Notes under the pieces: generated by a model | Databases searched by the model: none | What the model was told of the DNA's origin: nothing | The model's input: the letters and a program-made list of their open reading frames with translations, nothing else | NCBI GenBank assembly: GCA_907163375.1 | Contig: CAJQUW010003157.1 | Span: 1-64,000, forward strand | DNA: 64,000 nt | Direction of reading: 5' to 3' | Source: Prostheceraeus crozeri | Lineage: Eukaryota; Platyhelminthes; Polycladida; Euryleptidae | Made by a program: the position numbers and the translations under genes | Shown: in pieces, positions 20,961 through 31,789 of the stretch | Position numbering within the stretch: the first letter of the stretch is position 1 | Layout of the letters: every line of letters starts with the position of its first letter

Positions 20961-22288
20961 TATCCTAACCATCTTTCCATTAAGAATTTCAATAGAATAT
21001 TTTACATCTTCCAGCAATAAACCATAAGCCATCAATGAAGTTGTGGAATCTTTCTTTTCAATATTAATTGTTACATCACAACCAGTCTTGATAATATCTT
21101 CAGATTGTGCACTTAAATCGAAACAGAAAACAGGATATAAATGTCTCCAATCTCCAGGAGTTAATTGTGGTTCAACTCCAAATTCTATACAAAGATTTCG
21201 ATAAGAATCATATCCTTCCATAAATTGATTATTGGTATCATCGAATCTTAATGGATCAATTGGATAACGGGTTTGATTTAATGAAACTTGCAAACTTCGA
21301 ATTGTATTAATATGGAAAAGATTGTTGTTCTTATCAAAACTTGGAGAATTATTTCTTTGAAATGTTAGTAATAAATATCTTGGAGTATTCGCAGTTCTAG
21401 TAAAATGCCAGTTAAATCTTTGTTCGGAAAAAGTTACTGAACTAGCAGTACGCTTTAGAAAATTTACTGGAATTGGTTTGTTAGTATTTAATCTTTTTGC
21501 AATAGCTGTTTCAATCTCTAAACTAGGAGTAATATGCTTAATCCACCATTCAAGTCTATCAATTTTTAAATATGCTTTTTTTCCAGTCTTACCAAAAAAG
21601 ATTAATTCATTATTTGCTGTACGATGAATTATTAATTTAAATTTTAATTGATATGATATTTTATCATAATCTAAATATCCGAATAATGGAGACAATGACC
21701 AATTTACTGTTTGCTTACTTTTCTTGTTAAACTCACGTCTTTCTTTATATGCATCATTATTTGTTTTATTTAAATGTTTTGCAATAATTTCTACATCTTT
21801 CGCAATTCCTGCTGCATCTGTTCCAGCGTGAGTTAAATCATCAACAATTATACCATCATTAGTATCAGGAAACCAACCTTCGATTTCATACTTTTTATTA
21901 TTTTCACCAATTGTTACAAATCTAAGCATTGTATCAATTACACCTGGAGAATCACTTATTGTTTCTATATTTTGAGTTGCAACATCTAAACGCATTTGTG
22001 TAAATAATCTTGGAAAAAATTATTATCTAATGCAATATTATCGATTTCTGGTAATGGTGTTGTAAAATTAGCATCACTATATAAAGAATATTCACAATGT
22101 AAAAACGAATCAGGTAAATATATATAACTCTGCTGATTATCACCTTCAAAAATTAAATCACCTCCAGTATTTACTCTACTGGAAGATCCGGGATTCATAG
22201 CAATTCTTATATAGTCATTCTTTTTTTGATTATTACTGACGAACGGAGGATCGTCTAATCTAAATTTATTTTCGATAAGCGAAGACAT
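20955..22288 (-). pseudogene. Major capsid protein region (double jelly-roll)
   Basis: Capsid-type sequence reads leftwards through this region. The early part has PGSSSRVNTGGDLIFEG and LPDSFLHCEYSLY. The later part has GWFPDTNDGIIVDD, YQLKFKLIIHR, RYLLLTFQRNN and the ending EILNGKMVRIG. These are features of the Polinton double-jelly-roll major capsid protein, which forms the hexameric capsomers. The assignment rests on gene neighbourhood (protease, ATPase and penton in the same element), length and these blocks. As a fossil it is not one continuous reading frame in this copy. Confidence 0.75.
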
Positions 22289-22379
22289 TTTTATAAAAAA
22301 TAATTTGACTTTTTGTTTTTCTCACACACAGAGAAAATTTTACTAAAATATAATTTTAGAATTTTACTAAAATATAATT

Positions 22380-22925
22380 TTAGAATTTTGCTAGACCAGC
22401 TCCGCTACAGCTTTGCTGGTTAGACCGAAGGTTGCTATTAATGCCATTTCCTCTTATTTCTTCAATTGTTTCTTCATTATGTTCACTATCAGACGGAGCT
22501 CCGCTCCTCAAGGTTTCCCCAACAGCTATGTTAGCAATTTTGTTTTTTGTTTCCTCTGAAAGTTTTTTTAATTTTTTTAGTTCTTCGGAATCATTCCTAA
22601 GTTTACGAATAGCTTCTAGTTGTTTTAATTCGTTTTGAGACTTAACAGCATTTGATATTGCACTAGCTGTACTACCTATAGCAGCTGCTCCTTTTGCAGC
22701 AGATGTAATCAAATCTTTATTATTTTTAATTAAGTTAACGATACTTCCAATACCAGAAAATATACCAGCCCCTTCTTTTTGGACGGCACCTGCGGTGCCT
22801 AGGAACTTTTGTGTTCCGACTGTTTCTACACTGTCATAATGGTAAACAGGATTCATACGTGGTTCATGAGCAATTCTTTGATTTGAAGCAAAATGTTTAA
22901 GATTGTGTTTATAAATTATAGGCAT
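22380..22925 (-). CDS. Polinton Gly/Ala-rich helical protein, 181 aa
   Basis: The N-terminal part (1-50) is polar. Residues 52-92 are rich in Gly, Ala, Ile and Ser (AGIFSGIGSIVNLI, then SAAKGAAAIGSTASAISNAV) and could form an amphipathic membrane-active helix. Residues 95-135 are a strong coiled coil of Lys, Leu and Glu. The tail is acidic. It directly precedes the major capsid gene in transcription order, which fits a minor capsid or core protein of pVI/pX type. Two short GC hairpins (22495-22507, 22785-22799) lie inside the frame. Confidence 0.6.
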   Translation of the reverse strand: MPIIYKHNLKHFASNQRIAHEPRMNPVYHYDSVETVGTQKFLGTAGAVQKEGAGIFSGIGSIVNLIKNNKDLITSAAKGAAAIGSTASAISNAVKSQNELKQLEAIRKLRNDSEELKKLKKLSEETKNKIANIAVGETLRSGAPSDSEHNEETIEEIRGNGINSNLRSNQQSCSGAGLAKF

Positions 22926-22997
22926 TTTTTAGGATTAAATTTGACTTTTGGGAAAAAATATTTACGTTAATGTTTGCGCTAAGATTTACGTTTATGA

Positions 22998-23342
22998 TCA
23001 AGATTTACGTTTGTGAATGGACAACAACTTCGAGATAACTTTATTAATTGACTGTTGCACTTTATCTATTGCGTCAAGCAGCGTGTGATGTACTTTAATT
23101 TCTTTTCTATTAACTTGCATTTTCTCCTGATTCATCTTCAACGCCGTTTTAAGAGCATTTAACTTAATTTTAAGAACATCTAGTTGTCTTTTAACAGAAT
23201 CTAACTGTTCTTTATTTTCTTTAGAGTTTTCTTGTAAATTTTTCTTTAATTCATTTTCTAAATTGATTTTAAGAGTTTTCATTTTATCAACTTTTTCATT
23301 AAGTGAGTTTACTTCATTGATTATTCTATTCATCTTTTTCAT
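22998..23342 (-). CDS. Polinton coiled-coil protein, 114 aa
   Basis: Nearly the whole frame is a Lys, Glu, Leu and Asn-rich coiled coil with heptad spacing (for example VNSLNEKVDKMKTLKINLE). There is a basic end (LLSIHKRKS) and no catalytic motif. It lies about 60 bases after the fibre-like frame (23405-23884) on the same strand and has the same composition, so the two may belong together functionally. I leave them as separate entries. Confidence 0.5.
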   Translation of the reverse strand: MKKMNRIINEVNSLNEKVDKMKTLKINLENELKKNLQENSKENKEQLDSVKRQLDVLKIKLNALKTALKMNQEKMQVNRKEIKVHHTLLDAIDKVQQSINKVISKLLSIHKRKS

Positions 23343-23404
23343 TTGTTGAATAATTGTAGAACTTAATTCATCAACACTTTTTTGGAATGTAGTTTGTAAC
23401 TGCT

Positions 23405-23884
23405 TTAAATTTTTTTAATTCTTTCAGGAAGTTTTTCTATTTCATCTTCTAATTGTTCTTTTAACATTTTTATCTGATGTTTATTTTTAATGACTGCAGA
23501 TTTTAAATTTATAGAAAGTAATATTAAAATTTTTGATTGTTCAGAAATCTTTTTAAAAAGTTTTGCTATATCTGCTTCTAGCTCTCTATCCTTTTTATCA
23601 AGTTTTAATAATTTTTCGTTTAATGATTTGTCATTAAGTTCTAGCAACTTTAATTCATTCATCAGTGGAACCAAAACATCGTTTATATATTTTTCTTTTA
23701 AATCATTGATTTGTGTATCAACATATTGTTTATTTGTTAACTCTGTATTTTGTTGCGGAAGAATAGAAAGATGCAATGGACCAGATAAAACGTCTCCAGT
23801 TTTCATGATATAATTTTCTATCTTTATTTCTAATTCACGATTATTCGGGATATATGCACCTCCACCAACATTTGGTAACATCAT
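23405..23884 (-). CDS. Fibre-like coiled-coil protein, 159 aa
   Basis: Residues 1-20 are Gly and Asn-rich (NVGGGAYIPNN). Residues 28-56 read MKTGDVLSGPLHLS, then LTNKQYVDTQI, the motif that joins head and shaft in many phage tail fibres and in some viral fibres (G-D-x-x-SGPL...TNKxYVD). A long coiled coil of Leu, Lys and Glu fills the rest. A trimeric receptor-binding fibre is the natural reading, but no knob domain is visible. It lies upstream of the capsid genes on the same strand. Confidence 0.55.
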   Translation of the reverse strand: MMLPNVGGGAYIPNNRELEIKIENYIMKTGDVLSGPLHLSILPQQNTELTNKQYVDTQINDLKEKYINDVLVPLMNELKLLELNDKSLNEKLLKLDKKDRELEADIAKLFKKISEQSKILILLSINLKSAVIKNKHQIKMLKEQLEDEIEKLPERIKKI

Positions 23885-23924
23885 TTTTTAACAATAAAAC
23901 ATATATATCTCATGGAAATAAATT

Positions 23925-24195
23925 TTAGATATAAATTTTTAGGTATAAATTTTAGATATAAATTTTTTTAGATATAAATTTCAGATATAAATTTTTTTAG
24001 ATATAAATTTTAGATATAAATTTTAGATATAAATTTTTTAGATGTAATAAGTTTTTAGATGTAATAAGTTTTTAGATGTAATAATATTTTTAGATGTAAT
24101 AAGTTTTTAGATATAAATTTTAGATATAAATTTTTTAGATATAAATTTTTAGATGTTAAATTTTTAGATGTTATAAAATTGTTAGATGTAATAAA
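23925..24195. repeat. AT-rich minisatellite, about 14-16 bp unit
   Basis: Some fifteen or more imperfect copies of ttttagatataaa fill the spacer between the polymerase 3' end and the fibre-like gene. Confidence 0.8.
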
Positions 24196-27094
24196 AAAAT
24201 TATTATTCCCACGTGTCATCATCATCACTTAAATTACTCTCACTGACGATTGTTTGAAATATTTCAACTTGAATATCTTCTCCGTTATAAGGTAACATAA
24301 TTTCATTTTCATCAGGTGCTTGACATTTAAGTATATTTATTTGACCAGAAAATTTTTTTTCTTCAGTATTATTATTTTTATCAGGAATACTAATTCCAGT
24401 TTCTAAAGATCTTTTCCATGGTTTATTAACTGTAGTCGATAATGTTTTCCCCGAATATAATTTTAGAAAATCTTCTACTTTTACTTTATCTTGTGAATAT
24501 CATTTGAATGTTTTCTTTTCACTAAGTCTCCCTTGTTCATCTACAGTAATACAATATTTTATTTTAGGTGCAATAAACATTGCAAAAATAATTCCACCAT
24601 TTCCATAATCATTTTTCCCTTGACACAATTCTCCTCCAACATATCCAGCAGCGTCTAATTTATTAAAGAGCTCATTGGAAATATATATTGAATCAGTATC
24701 TGTATAATGAATGTATTTTTCCTTGAAACCATTAATTTCTAAAATAAAGTTATTCATGATTCTTCTAGAGTGAGAAAGAATAAAAGAACCTAAGTGTGAA
24801 GGCATGAACGACGTCTTCCCATCTTTTACAATATTAGTTTTAAGAAATTCATCATCTTCCATTTCTACTTTCGCTAAATATTGTTCATCATTTAATTTTT
24901 CATAATCTTTTACTTCTTGAGTGAAATTTTTTCTCAATGTATTCTCATTCCATAAATGATATTTAGTGGTTATATCTTTTTGCACAGTTTTGCCATATAG
25001 CGAATTCATCAATAATTTAATTAACTCATCGCCTACAGTATTTCCTTCTGTTTTATATCTTTTTCTCAAATTAAAAAGTTTTTCAATATAATTTCGAAAT
25101 GGTGAAACTTGATAATTTTTTTCATAAATTATACCATCAGTAATATGTAAGATTTTCCCCCCGCATCTAACAATTTCTTGTATGTCTACAGAAGTTAATA
25201 CATCATAACATATACCATTTCTAAACCTGATTACTTTTACATGAGAATTATTATTTTGATTTTTAACTTTATCTTTAATAGGAACTGGTTGAAAAAACAT
25301 ATCATTCGGATATTGAAACACAACTGTAAATATTCCAGTTTTAGGTCTAAACGTTTGAGTATTAAATTTATATACTATTTCCCGCTCTTCTTCTTGTCTA
25401 AATTTTCTAGCGGATTCAGCTTTAGGGTATTCTGAATTTTCATCATACATAGCTGATGGATATAAAGATGTGGCATCAAAAGCCATTAGAAATTCATGTT
25501 TTTGTTCAAGTAGTTGATTTGAAATTTTCTTACAAATTTCAGTTTTATCTCCTAAATCTCGATACTGTTTCATTAAATCTATTAAATTACTTCCAAGGGA
25601 CAAAGCCCCCCCAGGGGAGCGACCAGGTAAATACTGTTTTAATATTGGTAACAAGATGCTACAAAATGGCGATATGTATTTTCTTATATTTGCCGAAACT
25701 CTTCCACCTTTAACAGATTTTCTAATATAATTTCTAGCCCATAAATCTATATGAGAATGAATATTTATATTGTCATTTTGTACGCTTTTCATCCAACCGT
25801 TAAATGTTAAAGCAGAGGATGTCAAATTAGTAGTTATATCTTCACCAACTAAATCTTGCATAACATTATTATATTTGTAGATACAAAAAGCTAAAGAAAG
25901 AATATCGTTAACTAAATATGGTCTCCATTCAATTTCTTTTTCTTTATAATTTTCATGTGTTATGTCTCCAATTTCATAATTTAATTTACACACATTCGTA
26001 GGAATTTTAAAATTCTCACACCATTTAGAAAGACTTGTTTTTACATGTTGATAACTACATTTTATTATAATAGTTTGAAGTGCTAATTTACCTGAAGGTG
26101 TCTTTTTTCATAATGTTTTTAAATCTAAAAAGATTTTTGAATGTATCTACTAACACATTCAGTTGCATAAGGATTTTGTAATGAAGCAGTCAATATTCCT
26201 CTTGAAGTTTTAAGAGGCGGTTTAGATAATTTAAAATTAGCTTTTATCGGAAAATAGGAATCAAAACCTGATGAATTGTGTGCTATTAAAGTTACTCTCG
26301 AATAATTAAATTTTCCAAGAGTTTTAAAAAATTGATGGATCGGACATACGTCCTCTGGGTTTCCCCCAATCGGACATTCATCATCCTCAGTTCTCGTAAA
26401 TATTTTCACACAATTTTGAAGTTTACTAAATTCTAATTCAGTTAAATTATTATACTCATTAATCTGTTTTTTAAGTTTTTTAATTTCATCTTCATCTTTT
26501 GATCGTTTAATTTTAATCATATCACTTATCCCTTACTTTACTAAGAAAAAAAGTAACATGGTTTACCATGGGGTGCGATCCACCCCAATTCACAATCGGT
26601 TGTTGTAAATGCTTTCAATCAATCTTAGCAATATTTTCATACTAAAAGATTTTCGAACACTGTTAAATAGTGCTAGAAGCACGAATAAAGCAGTCAGTTT
26701 TCGCAAGTTTTTGTTTTAATTGAATTTTAATTGAATTTTTAATTTAATTTAATCACCGTTTCGGAAAATTCTTCGCCTGCTGACTATAGCATTATATCAC
26801 CTACATACGTTCTCTTTCTAAAACGATTTGTGAAAAATTTGTCTGTATATAGCGGTGGATATGTCAAGAAAAAGTGAATATGAATTTGTTGGATTATTAC
26901 TATAATGGTATTTACTGTACGAAGTATCAGGAAACTCTAATTTATCTTGAAAAACTAAGTGCTTATATGTAGGATAATCGACTGATGTAACGGCAGATCA
27001 TTCTAATCCTAAAATTTTGATCTTTCGAAGGGTAAACACATACCTGACTCTTACATTTGTAATTGAGAAAATATGATTTTAGATTAGAAATAGT

Positions 27095-27185
27095 ATAAGG
27101 GAAAAGGTAGGTCGACTCAGAACTCGACCCTGTGTCATGCTACTTCATGGTCTGTAGCTCTAACCACTATGCCATGGAATCTTAT
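27095..27185 (-). repeat. tRNA-derived SINE head or tRNA pseudogene
   Basis: On the minus strand, TGGCATAGTGG (27164-27174 on plus) is a perfect RNA polymerase III A box. GGGTCGAGTTC (27120-27130) matches the B box with two differences, about 34 bases further on. Flanking text is AT-rich, as in a SINE body. It lies between the piggyBac left end and its transposase. Confidence 0.55.
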
Positions 27186-27270
27186 CATAGAGTCGTAGTA
27201 ATTTATTGTCTGTACCTAACTTGTCTGCATTTTTCATTTCTCCTGTACATTTGATTGAAATTACTACACG

Positions 27271-28958
27271 TCAAGTACAGGAGAGAAAAGTTACGGAGTT
27301 GAAGAAGCATTAGAAAGACTGTTACAGCAAATCTCATCAGATGACGACTACGAAGGCGACGAAACTCTGGATAGTGATGTTGATGACATAGTCATCGATA
27401 ACCCAACAACAACAGTATCTGATCATTCTGACGAAGACAGTGTAGACGACACTGATAGGATAATTGAATCCATGGTGGCTGAAATCCATGAAGATTACAA
27501 TACGATGAAATCTCGCAGTGGCTCTGAGAAGTGGTACCGCAAACCACTACAACAAGGAGGAAAGGCAAGAATTCATAATATCATTCGAAATCAAAGTGGT
27601 CCTACTAAGCATGCTCAAAGACACTGTGGTTCATCACCTGAGGAAGCCTTCAAATTATTCATTTCTCCCAGTCTTGTTCAAAAGATAGCTGAATGCACCA
27701 ATAAGGAAGCTAGCGAGCATACACATACTTGGAAAGAAACAAATGTAGAAGAACTATATACTTTTTTCGGTCTGTTGCTTCTTGCTGGCGCTTTTCATGA
27801 GAACAAAACACGACTGGCTGACCTCTGGAGTGCGACCGAGGGAAGGCTAATATTCAATGATTCCATGACCAGAAATCGATTAACTGAACTTCTATGCTAT
27901 CTTCGATTTGATTGCCGGAGTGAAAGAAATTCTCTAGACAAATTTGTACCTTTGCGCCGTACTTTCGAAGAAATTGTGACTAAATTTCGACCTAACTATT
28001 CACCTGGATCTGAATTGACTGTAGACGAACAGCTTGTTAGTTTCCGAGGGCGCTGTCCTTTTAAAATGTTCATCTCTTCAAAGCCAGGCCGCTATGGAAT
28101 TTAAGTTATGAGCTTTATGTGATTCAAAAACCTATTATTGTCTCAATTTACAGCCTTACGTAGGAAGAGTTGGTGATGTTCCGGAAAGAGGTCAAAGTCA
28201 GCGTGTTGTACTTCAATTGACCGATTTCTACACAGGATCTGGCCGTCACATCTATATGGACAATTTTTTACAAGCTGGCAGCTTGCAAGAAATCTTCTTG
28301 GACGTCAAATGACTATGACGGGCACCATTCGTCGTAATAAAATCGAATTACCTTCGGAAATGATGCCTGATTCAACTAGGCAACAATTTACCAGTGTATT
28401 CGGATTTCAAGACAAAGCAACAATTGTTTCCTACATCCCGAAGAAAAATAAAGCAGTCATTCTTCTGTCGACCAACCATCACGACATCGACATTTCAAGT
28501 GATGAGTCAAGAAAACCTCAAATCTTCTTCTTCATTCTTGATTACAATAAAGGAAAGTGCGCTGTGGACACACTAGACCAACTGGTGCGAAAATATAATT
28601 GCATTCGAAAAGCAATCGTTGGTCTCTGACTTTGTTCATGAATGTGCTGAACATCTGCTCGTACAACGCACTGGTTTTATTCCTCTACATGCATCCAGAA
28701 TATGAACAAAGAAGTGGACAAGTTCGAAAACGCTTTCTACTTCAATTGTCAAAGTCTCTTATTGGTTGCAGAGAAGGCAACGCACTTGAGCCGGCAAGGT
28801 TGCCAATGACGCCTATCATCCAACCGGTACCGAAACAAAGGCGATGGGATCATTGTCCAAGAGAACGTGACAGAAAATCTAAAAAAAGATGTGTTTTTTG
28901 TCAAACGACCGTGTGTGCTGAACACGCTATCATAAAATGTCCACGTTGTTTACTGTAG
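27271..28958 (+). pseudogene. piggyBac transposase, decayed
   Basis: An acidic N-terminus is open from about 27271, just after a possible acceptor, and continues through the ATG at 27472. The body has LTVDEQLVSFRGRCPFK (first catalytic Asp) and SKPGRYGI. Near 28100 the frame shifts and a Trp codon reads as stop. The second Asp block (IYMDNFF, about 28250) is in another frame. The third block (FILDYNKGKCAVDTLDQLV) is open again in 28309-28629. A further shift near 28610 leads to the C-terminal domain ending CVFCQTTVCAEHAIIKCPRC. At least three lesions make it inactive. Confidence 0.85.
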
Positions 28959-30494
28959 AAAATTGAATACATCAATTGTTTTTTAGGATCATTCAGAAAA
29001 CAATCATAAACCTCCATTATTGTTCGTTACCAAAAATATATTTGGGGTGTGATGCACCCCATGGTAAACAACGCTACATTTTTTCAAAAACATTTTCACC
29101 GTGAAATGACTTCATACTTCAAAAAGTTTATTACTGTAACTTTTTAGCGATATTCACCTCAAGGATAAACTGGGAGGGCATCATCGGACCTTATCCAGCT
29201 AAAGAAATACACAAAAAATCCGACGTCTTGGGGTGTGTAGACACCCCATGGTAAAGTAAGGGTTAACAAACGTGTTTCTAATTCTTTCAATCTTTGTTTC
29301 GGTAAACAACATATAAATTTATTAAAATTAATAGCTCCTACAGCATAAGGAATAGGATGAGCTGTTGAACAGTTAGGATCAGGAAAAGTTTCGAGATCCC
29401 AAATATATGTTGAACCATAGTCAATTTTTTTCTTTGTTATGATTTTATATGGACGCGTTGTTAGATTTTCATCAGTAACTGTTTTATATATGGGTTTGAA
29501 ATTATTTTCAATTTCTCTAATAGCTTTTAATTTATGAGATTTATTAATTAAACAATAGTGACCAATTGTTGAACCTGCGTGAAAATAATTGTAATAAACA
29601 TAATTTTGAAACGTTTCAATTCCTCTAGGATTTAAATGACGATTGACAGGACTATAATATTGAACGCATTCTCCAAAATATTTATTGAATTGAGAAAATT
29701 TGCAGTTTGACATTACTCCTGTTCTAGATGTGGCTTTCTCTTTATATAAAAAATTATTAAACATTTCTTTCATCATTTCTCCTTGTTCTTCATTAAAACC
29801 TCGTAAAACATTATAACATTTAATAAAACAAAAATCTTCAGAAGGAATATAACAATATTCACCGAAATATTCTTTGATTCTATATTTCATATTAATCCCT
29901 GCCCCTCTATGCGATCTTTGTACTAACTTCATTCCAAAATCTTCATATTTAATGTTATCTGTAAAAATCCATTCGTTAGCATCGGATTTCTCATCCAGAT
30001 TCGAAAACCATATTTCAAATGAATTTTTATTATAGAAGGTTACGTAAAAATTTTGAATTATATTTTCCTGATCTTTAACAACTTTTCCAAGTAAATTAAT
30101 AATTTTACCATTTGCTAAAAGTTTCCTCATATCATTTACTACATTAATAAAAGATACATTTTCATATTTAATTTCATTTGGATTAAATAAATTACATAAA
30201 TCATCACCAAGTTCATCTTTAATTCTATCATCAAAAAAGATATCACTAATAGGAGTTTCTAATATTTCTTTTGTTCCACTTTTCTGTTTTTTAATATTGC
30301 GTCTAATACTACGCCTAGTACGTTTCTGTTTTTTAATACGTTTACTACGTTTACTATGTTTAATTTGCGCATCAAACTCAGCAATTTGTTTCTTGATTAA
30401 TTCATCAATCGTAGACGTTTGTCCGAGAGACATTTCACGATTCATATTTTTTAAAAGAAAAAATGAATTTTTACATAGAACCTCGGTTCCGTTT

Positions 30495-30800
30495 TTACAT
30501 ATACACAGGAATATGTAATTGATGTAATGTTTCTAATTCATGTGTTGTTAAATGTTCTTTCTTAACCAACCACCATAAATTATTATACGCCAAAAATACT
30601 CGGAAACTTCTTAAACAAAGTGGAAAGTCTTTTGTTTTAACACACGGTTTAATACCATGTTTTGTTTTATAATCTGTAACGAGCGCTACGTATTTATGAT
30701 GATAATAAAATCTAACTTCTTTCTTCGAATTTACAGGATTTGTAGGATGACGATAATCTTTTAAAACTGGTACATGCTCTATCTTGTAAACATCCAACAT
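30495..30800 (-). CDS. Polinton ORF, 101 aa, unknown
   Basis: A small basic protein with an aromatic-rich middle (EVRFYYHHKYVALVTDY, then FRVFLAYNNLWWLVKK). Two Cys residues and several His residues are present but not in a recognisable zinc-binding spacing. It lies between the packaging ATPase and the polymerase N-terminus, all on the minus strand. No function is assigned. Confidence 0.5.
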   Translation of the reverse strand: MLDVYKIEHVPVLKDYRHPTNPVNSKKEVRFYYHHKYVALVTDYKTKHGIKPCVKTKDFPLCLRSFRVFLAYNNLWWLVKKEHLTTHELETLHQLHIPVYM

Positions 30801-30888
30801 ATTTTTTTTTTATTTTTATTAACAAAAAATTTATAAGAAAAAATTATTCGGTCACTCCGTTCGGTCACTCCGCGAAAATATTTTCTAT

Positions 30889-30928
30889 CGACTTTCAGTC
30901 GGGGCGAAGCCCCTCGAGGCGAAGCCTA
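30889..30928. repeat. Three adjacent GC-rich hairpins
   Basis: cgact-ttc-agtcg (30889-30901), ggggc-gaa-gcccc (30901-30913) and aggc-gaa-gcct (30918-30928) follow one another at the 3' end of the ATPase gene. A terminator role is possible. Confidence 0.75.
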
Positions 30929-31621
30929 GTCAGAGAACAATTGTTCGATAACTCTTTCATGAATTTTTTTATCAATATTAATTGTGATAAATCCATAATC
31001 TTTTGACCAAGCATTGTTACACGATTGTTTAAATTCATCTTTATTTCTTACACATAAATCTCTTAACAAATCACTTAAGTTTCTTGCATTTATTTCAAAT
31101 AGTATAAATATATTTGCATTCTTTCTAATAACACTTCCGTCTAATGAATACATACTTTGTGTTAAATAAAATACACTACAGTTATTATGTCTACCTCTTG
31201 TGAAATAATTTCTCTGAACTGACTGATTTCTATCATTAACACAATCATCAAAAATTAAACAATGTTTCATTGTTTTATCTAGTTTACTAGGATCTTGCAT
31301 ATTACCACTATCATCTATTAATTGTATCTTTATATGCTTATTTTTATTGGTTTCAACTAACTGATTATTTTTTGCTGCTTCTTCACACCACGAACTTATT
31401 TCTTCTTCATCTTCAGATTTTTCATATTCTTTGAATAATGAAGCAATTGCTGTTTTTTTAAGATTATTTTCAAATCCATATTTTAAAAATTGATAGACGG
31501 GTTGTTCTGCTGTTGTTGTATAAATTATAAGATTGTTATAATCCAAAAAATTTGGAGTCGTTAAAATTTTAAATAATAAATATGTTTTTCCACATCCTGA
31601 TCTTCCACAAATAACTGACAA
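30926..31621 (-). CDS. Genome-packaging ATPase (FtsK/HerA, A32-like)
   Basis: The Walker A motif GRSGCGKT lies at residues 6-13 and the Walker B motif HCLIFDDC at 120-127. RGRH (142-145) and YLTQS (152-156) follow, the latter being the usual sensor position. This is the pattern of the packaging ATPases of Polintons, virophages and poxvirus A32, which drive DNA into the capsid. The frame begins very close to the Walker A, so the true start probably lies further upstream. It stands between the penton-like gene and the 101-aa gene on the same strand. Confidence 0.85.
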   Translation of the reverse strand: MSVICGRSGCGKTYLLFKILTTPNFLDYNNLIIYTTTAEQPVYQFLKYGFENNLKKTAIASLFKEYEKSEDEEEISSWCEEAAKNNQLVETNKNKHIKIQLIDDSGNMQDPSKLDKTMKHCLIFDDCVNDRNQSVQRNYFTRGRHNNCSVFYLTQSMYSLDGSVIRKNANIFILFEINARNLSDLLRDLCVRNKDEFKQSCNNAWSKDYGFITINIDKKIHERVIEQLFSD

Positions 31622-31789
31622 AACTTTATTAGATAAATTTGGATGATGATTAAATTTAAGTTTTTTTTATTAATTGGAGGTAGTTCACTCATTTTTTAAT
31701 AAAAAAATTTTATTTTTATTTTTAAAGAAGAAGAAGAAAATTAAACTTCTCTAGCTTCACGTGGGAGTTTATACCTCTCGAACGGGAGT

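Larger units (their letters stand above)
26530..29262 (+). mobile_element. piggyBac transposon inside the Polinton polymerase gene
   Basis: The ends are CCCTTACTTTAC and GTAAAGTAAGGG, perfect inverted repeats. The right flank is TTAA (29263-29266) and the left flank TTAT (26526-26529), a one-base decay of TTAA. A palindromic module with ggggtg...cacccc next to catggtaaa occurs once near the left end (26562-26588) and twice at the right end (29042-29068 and about 29229-29256), probably transposase binding sites. It encodes one degenerate transposase in plus orientation and carries a SINE-like insert at its left. Confidence 0.9.
24206..30445 (-). pseudogene. Protein-primed DNA polymerase B, split by a piggyBac
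   Basis: The N-terminal part (29263-30445) opens with a Lys and Arg-rich region and ends at exonuclease block I (YIWDLETFPDP). After the piggyBac insertion the rest continues leftwards: LIAHNSSGFDSY (exonuclease II, in 26125-26520), then the polymerase core in 24500-25993. Core motifs are FDATSLYPSAM (motif A), KLLMNSLYGKT (motif B), YTDTDSIYI (motif C) and APKIKYC (KxY). An acidic tail reaches about 24206. This is the protein-primed family B type used by Polintons and adenoviruses to copy linear DNA. As a fossil the gene is broken; the insertion alone would prevent a full product. Confidence 0.88.

Noticed and set aside
27095-27185. A functional tRNA gene on the minus strand
   Set aside because: The A and B boxes are good, but no acceptor stem closes and there is no clean anticodon loop, so a SINE head or tRNA relic is more likely.
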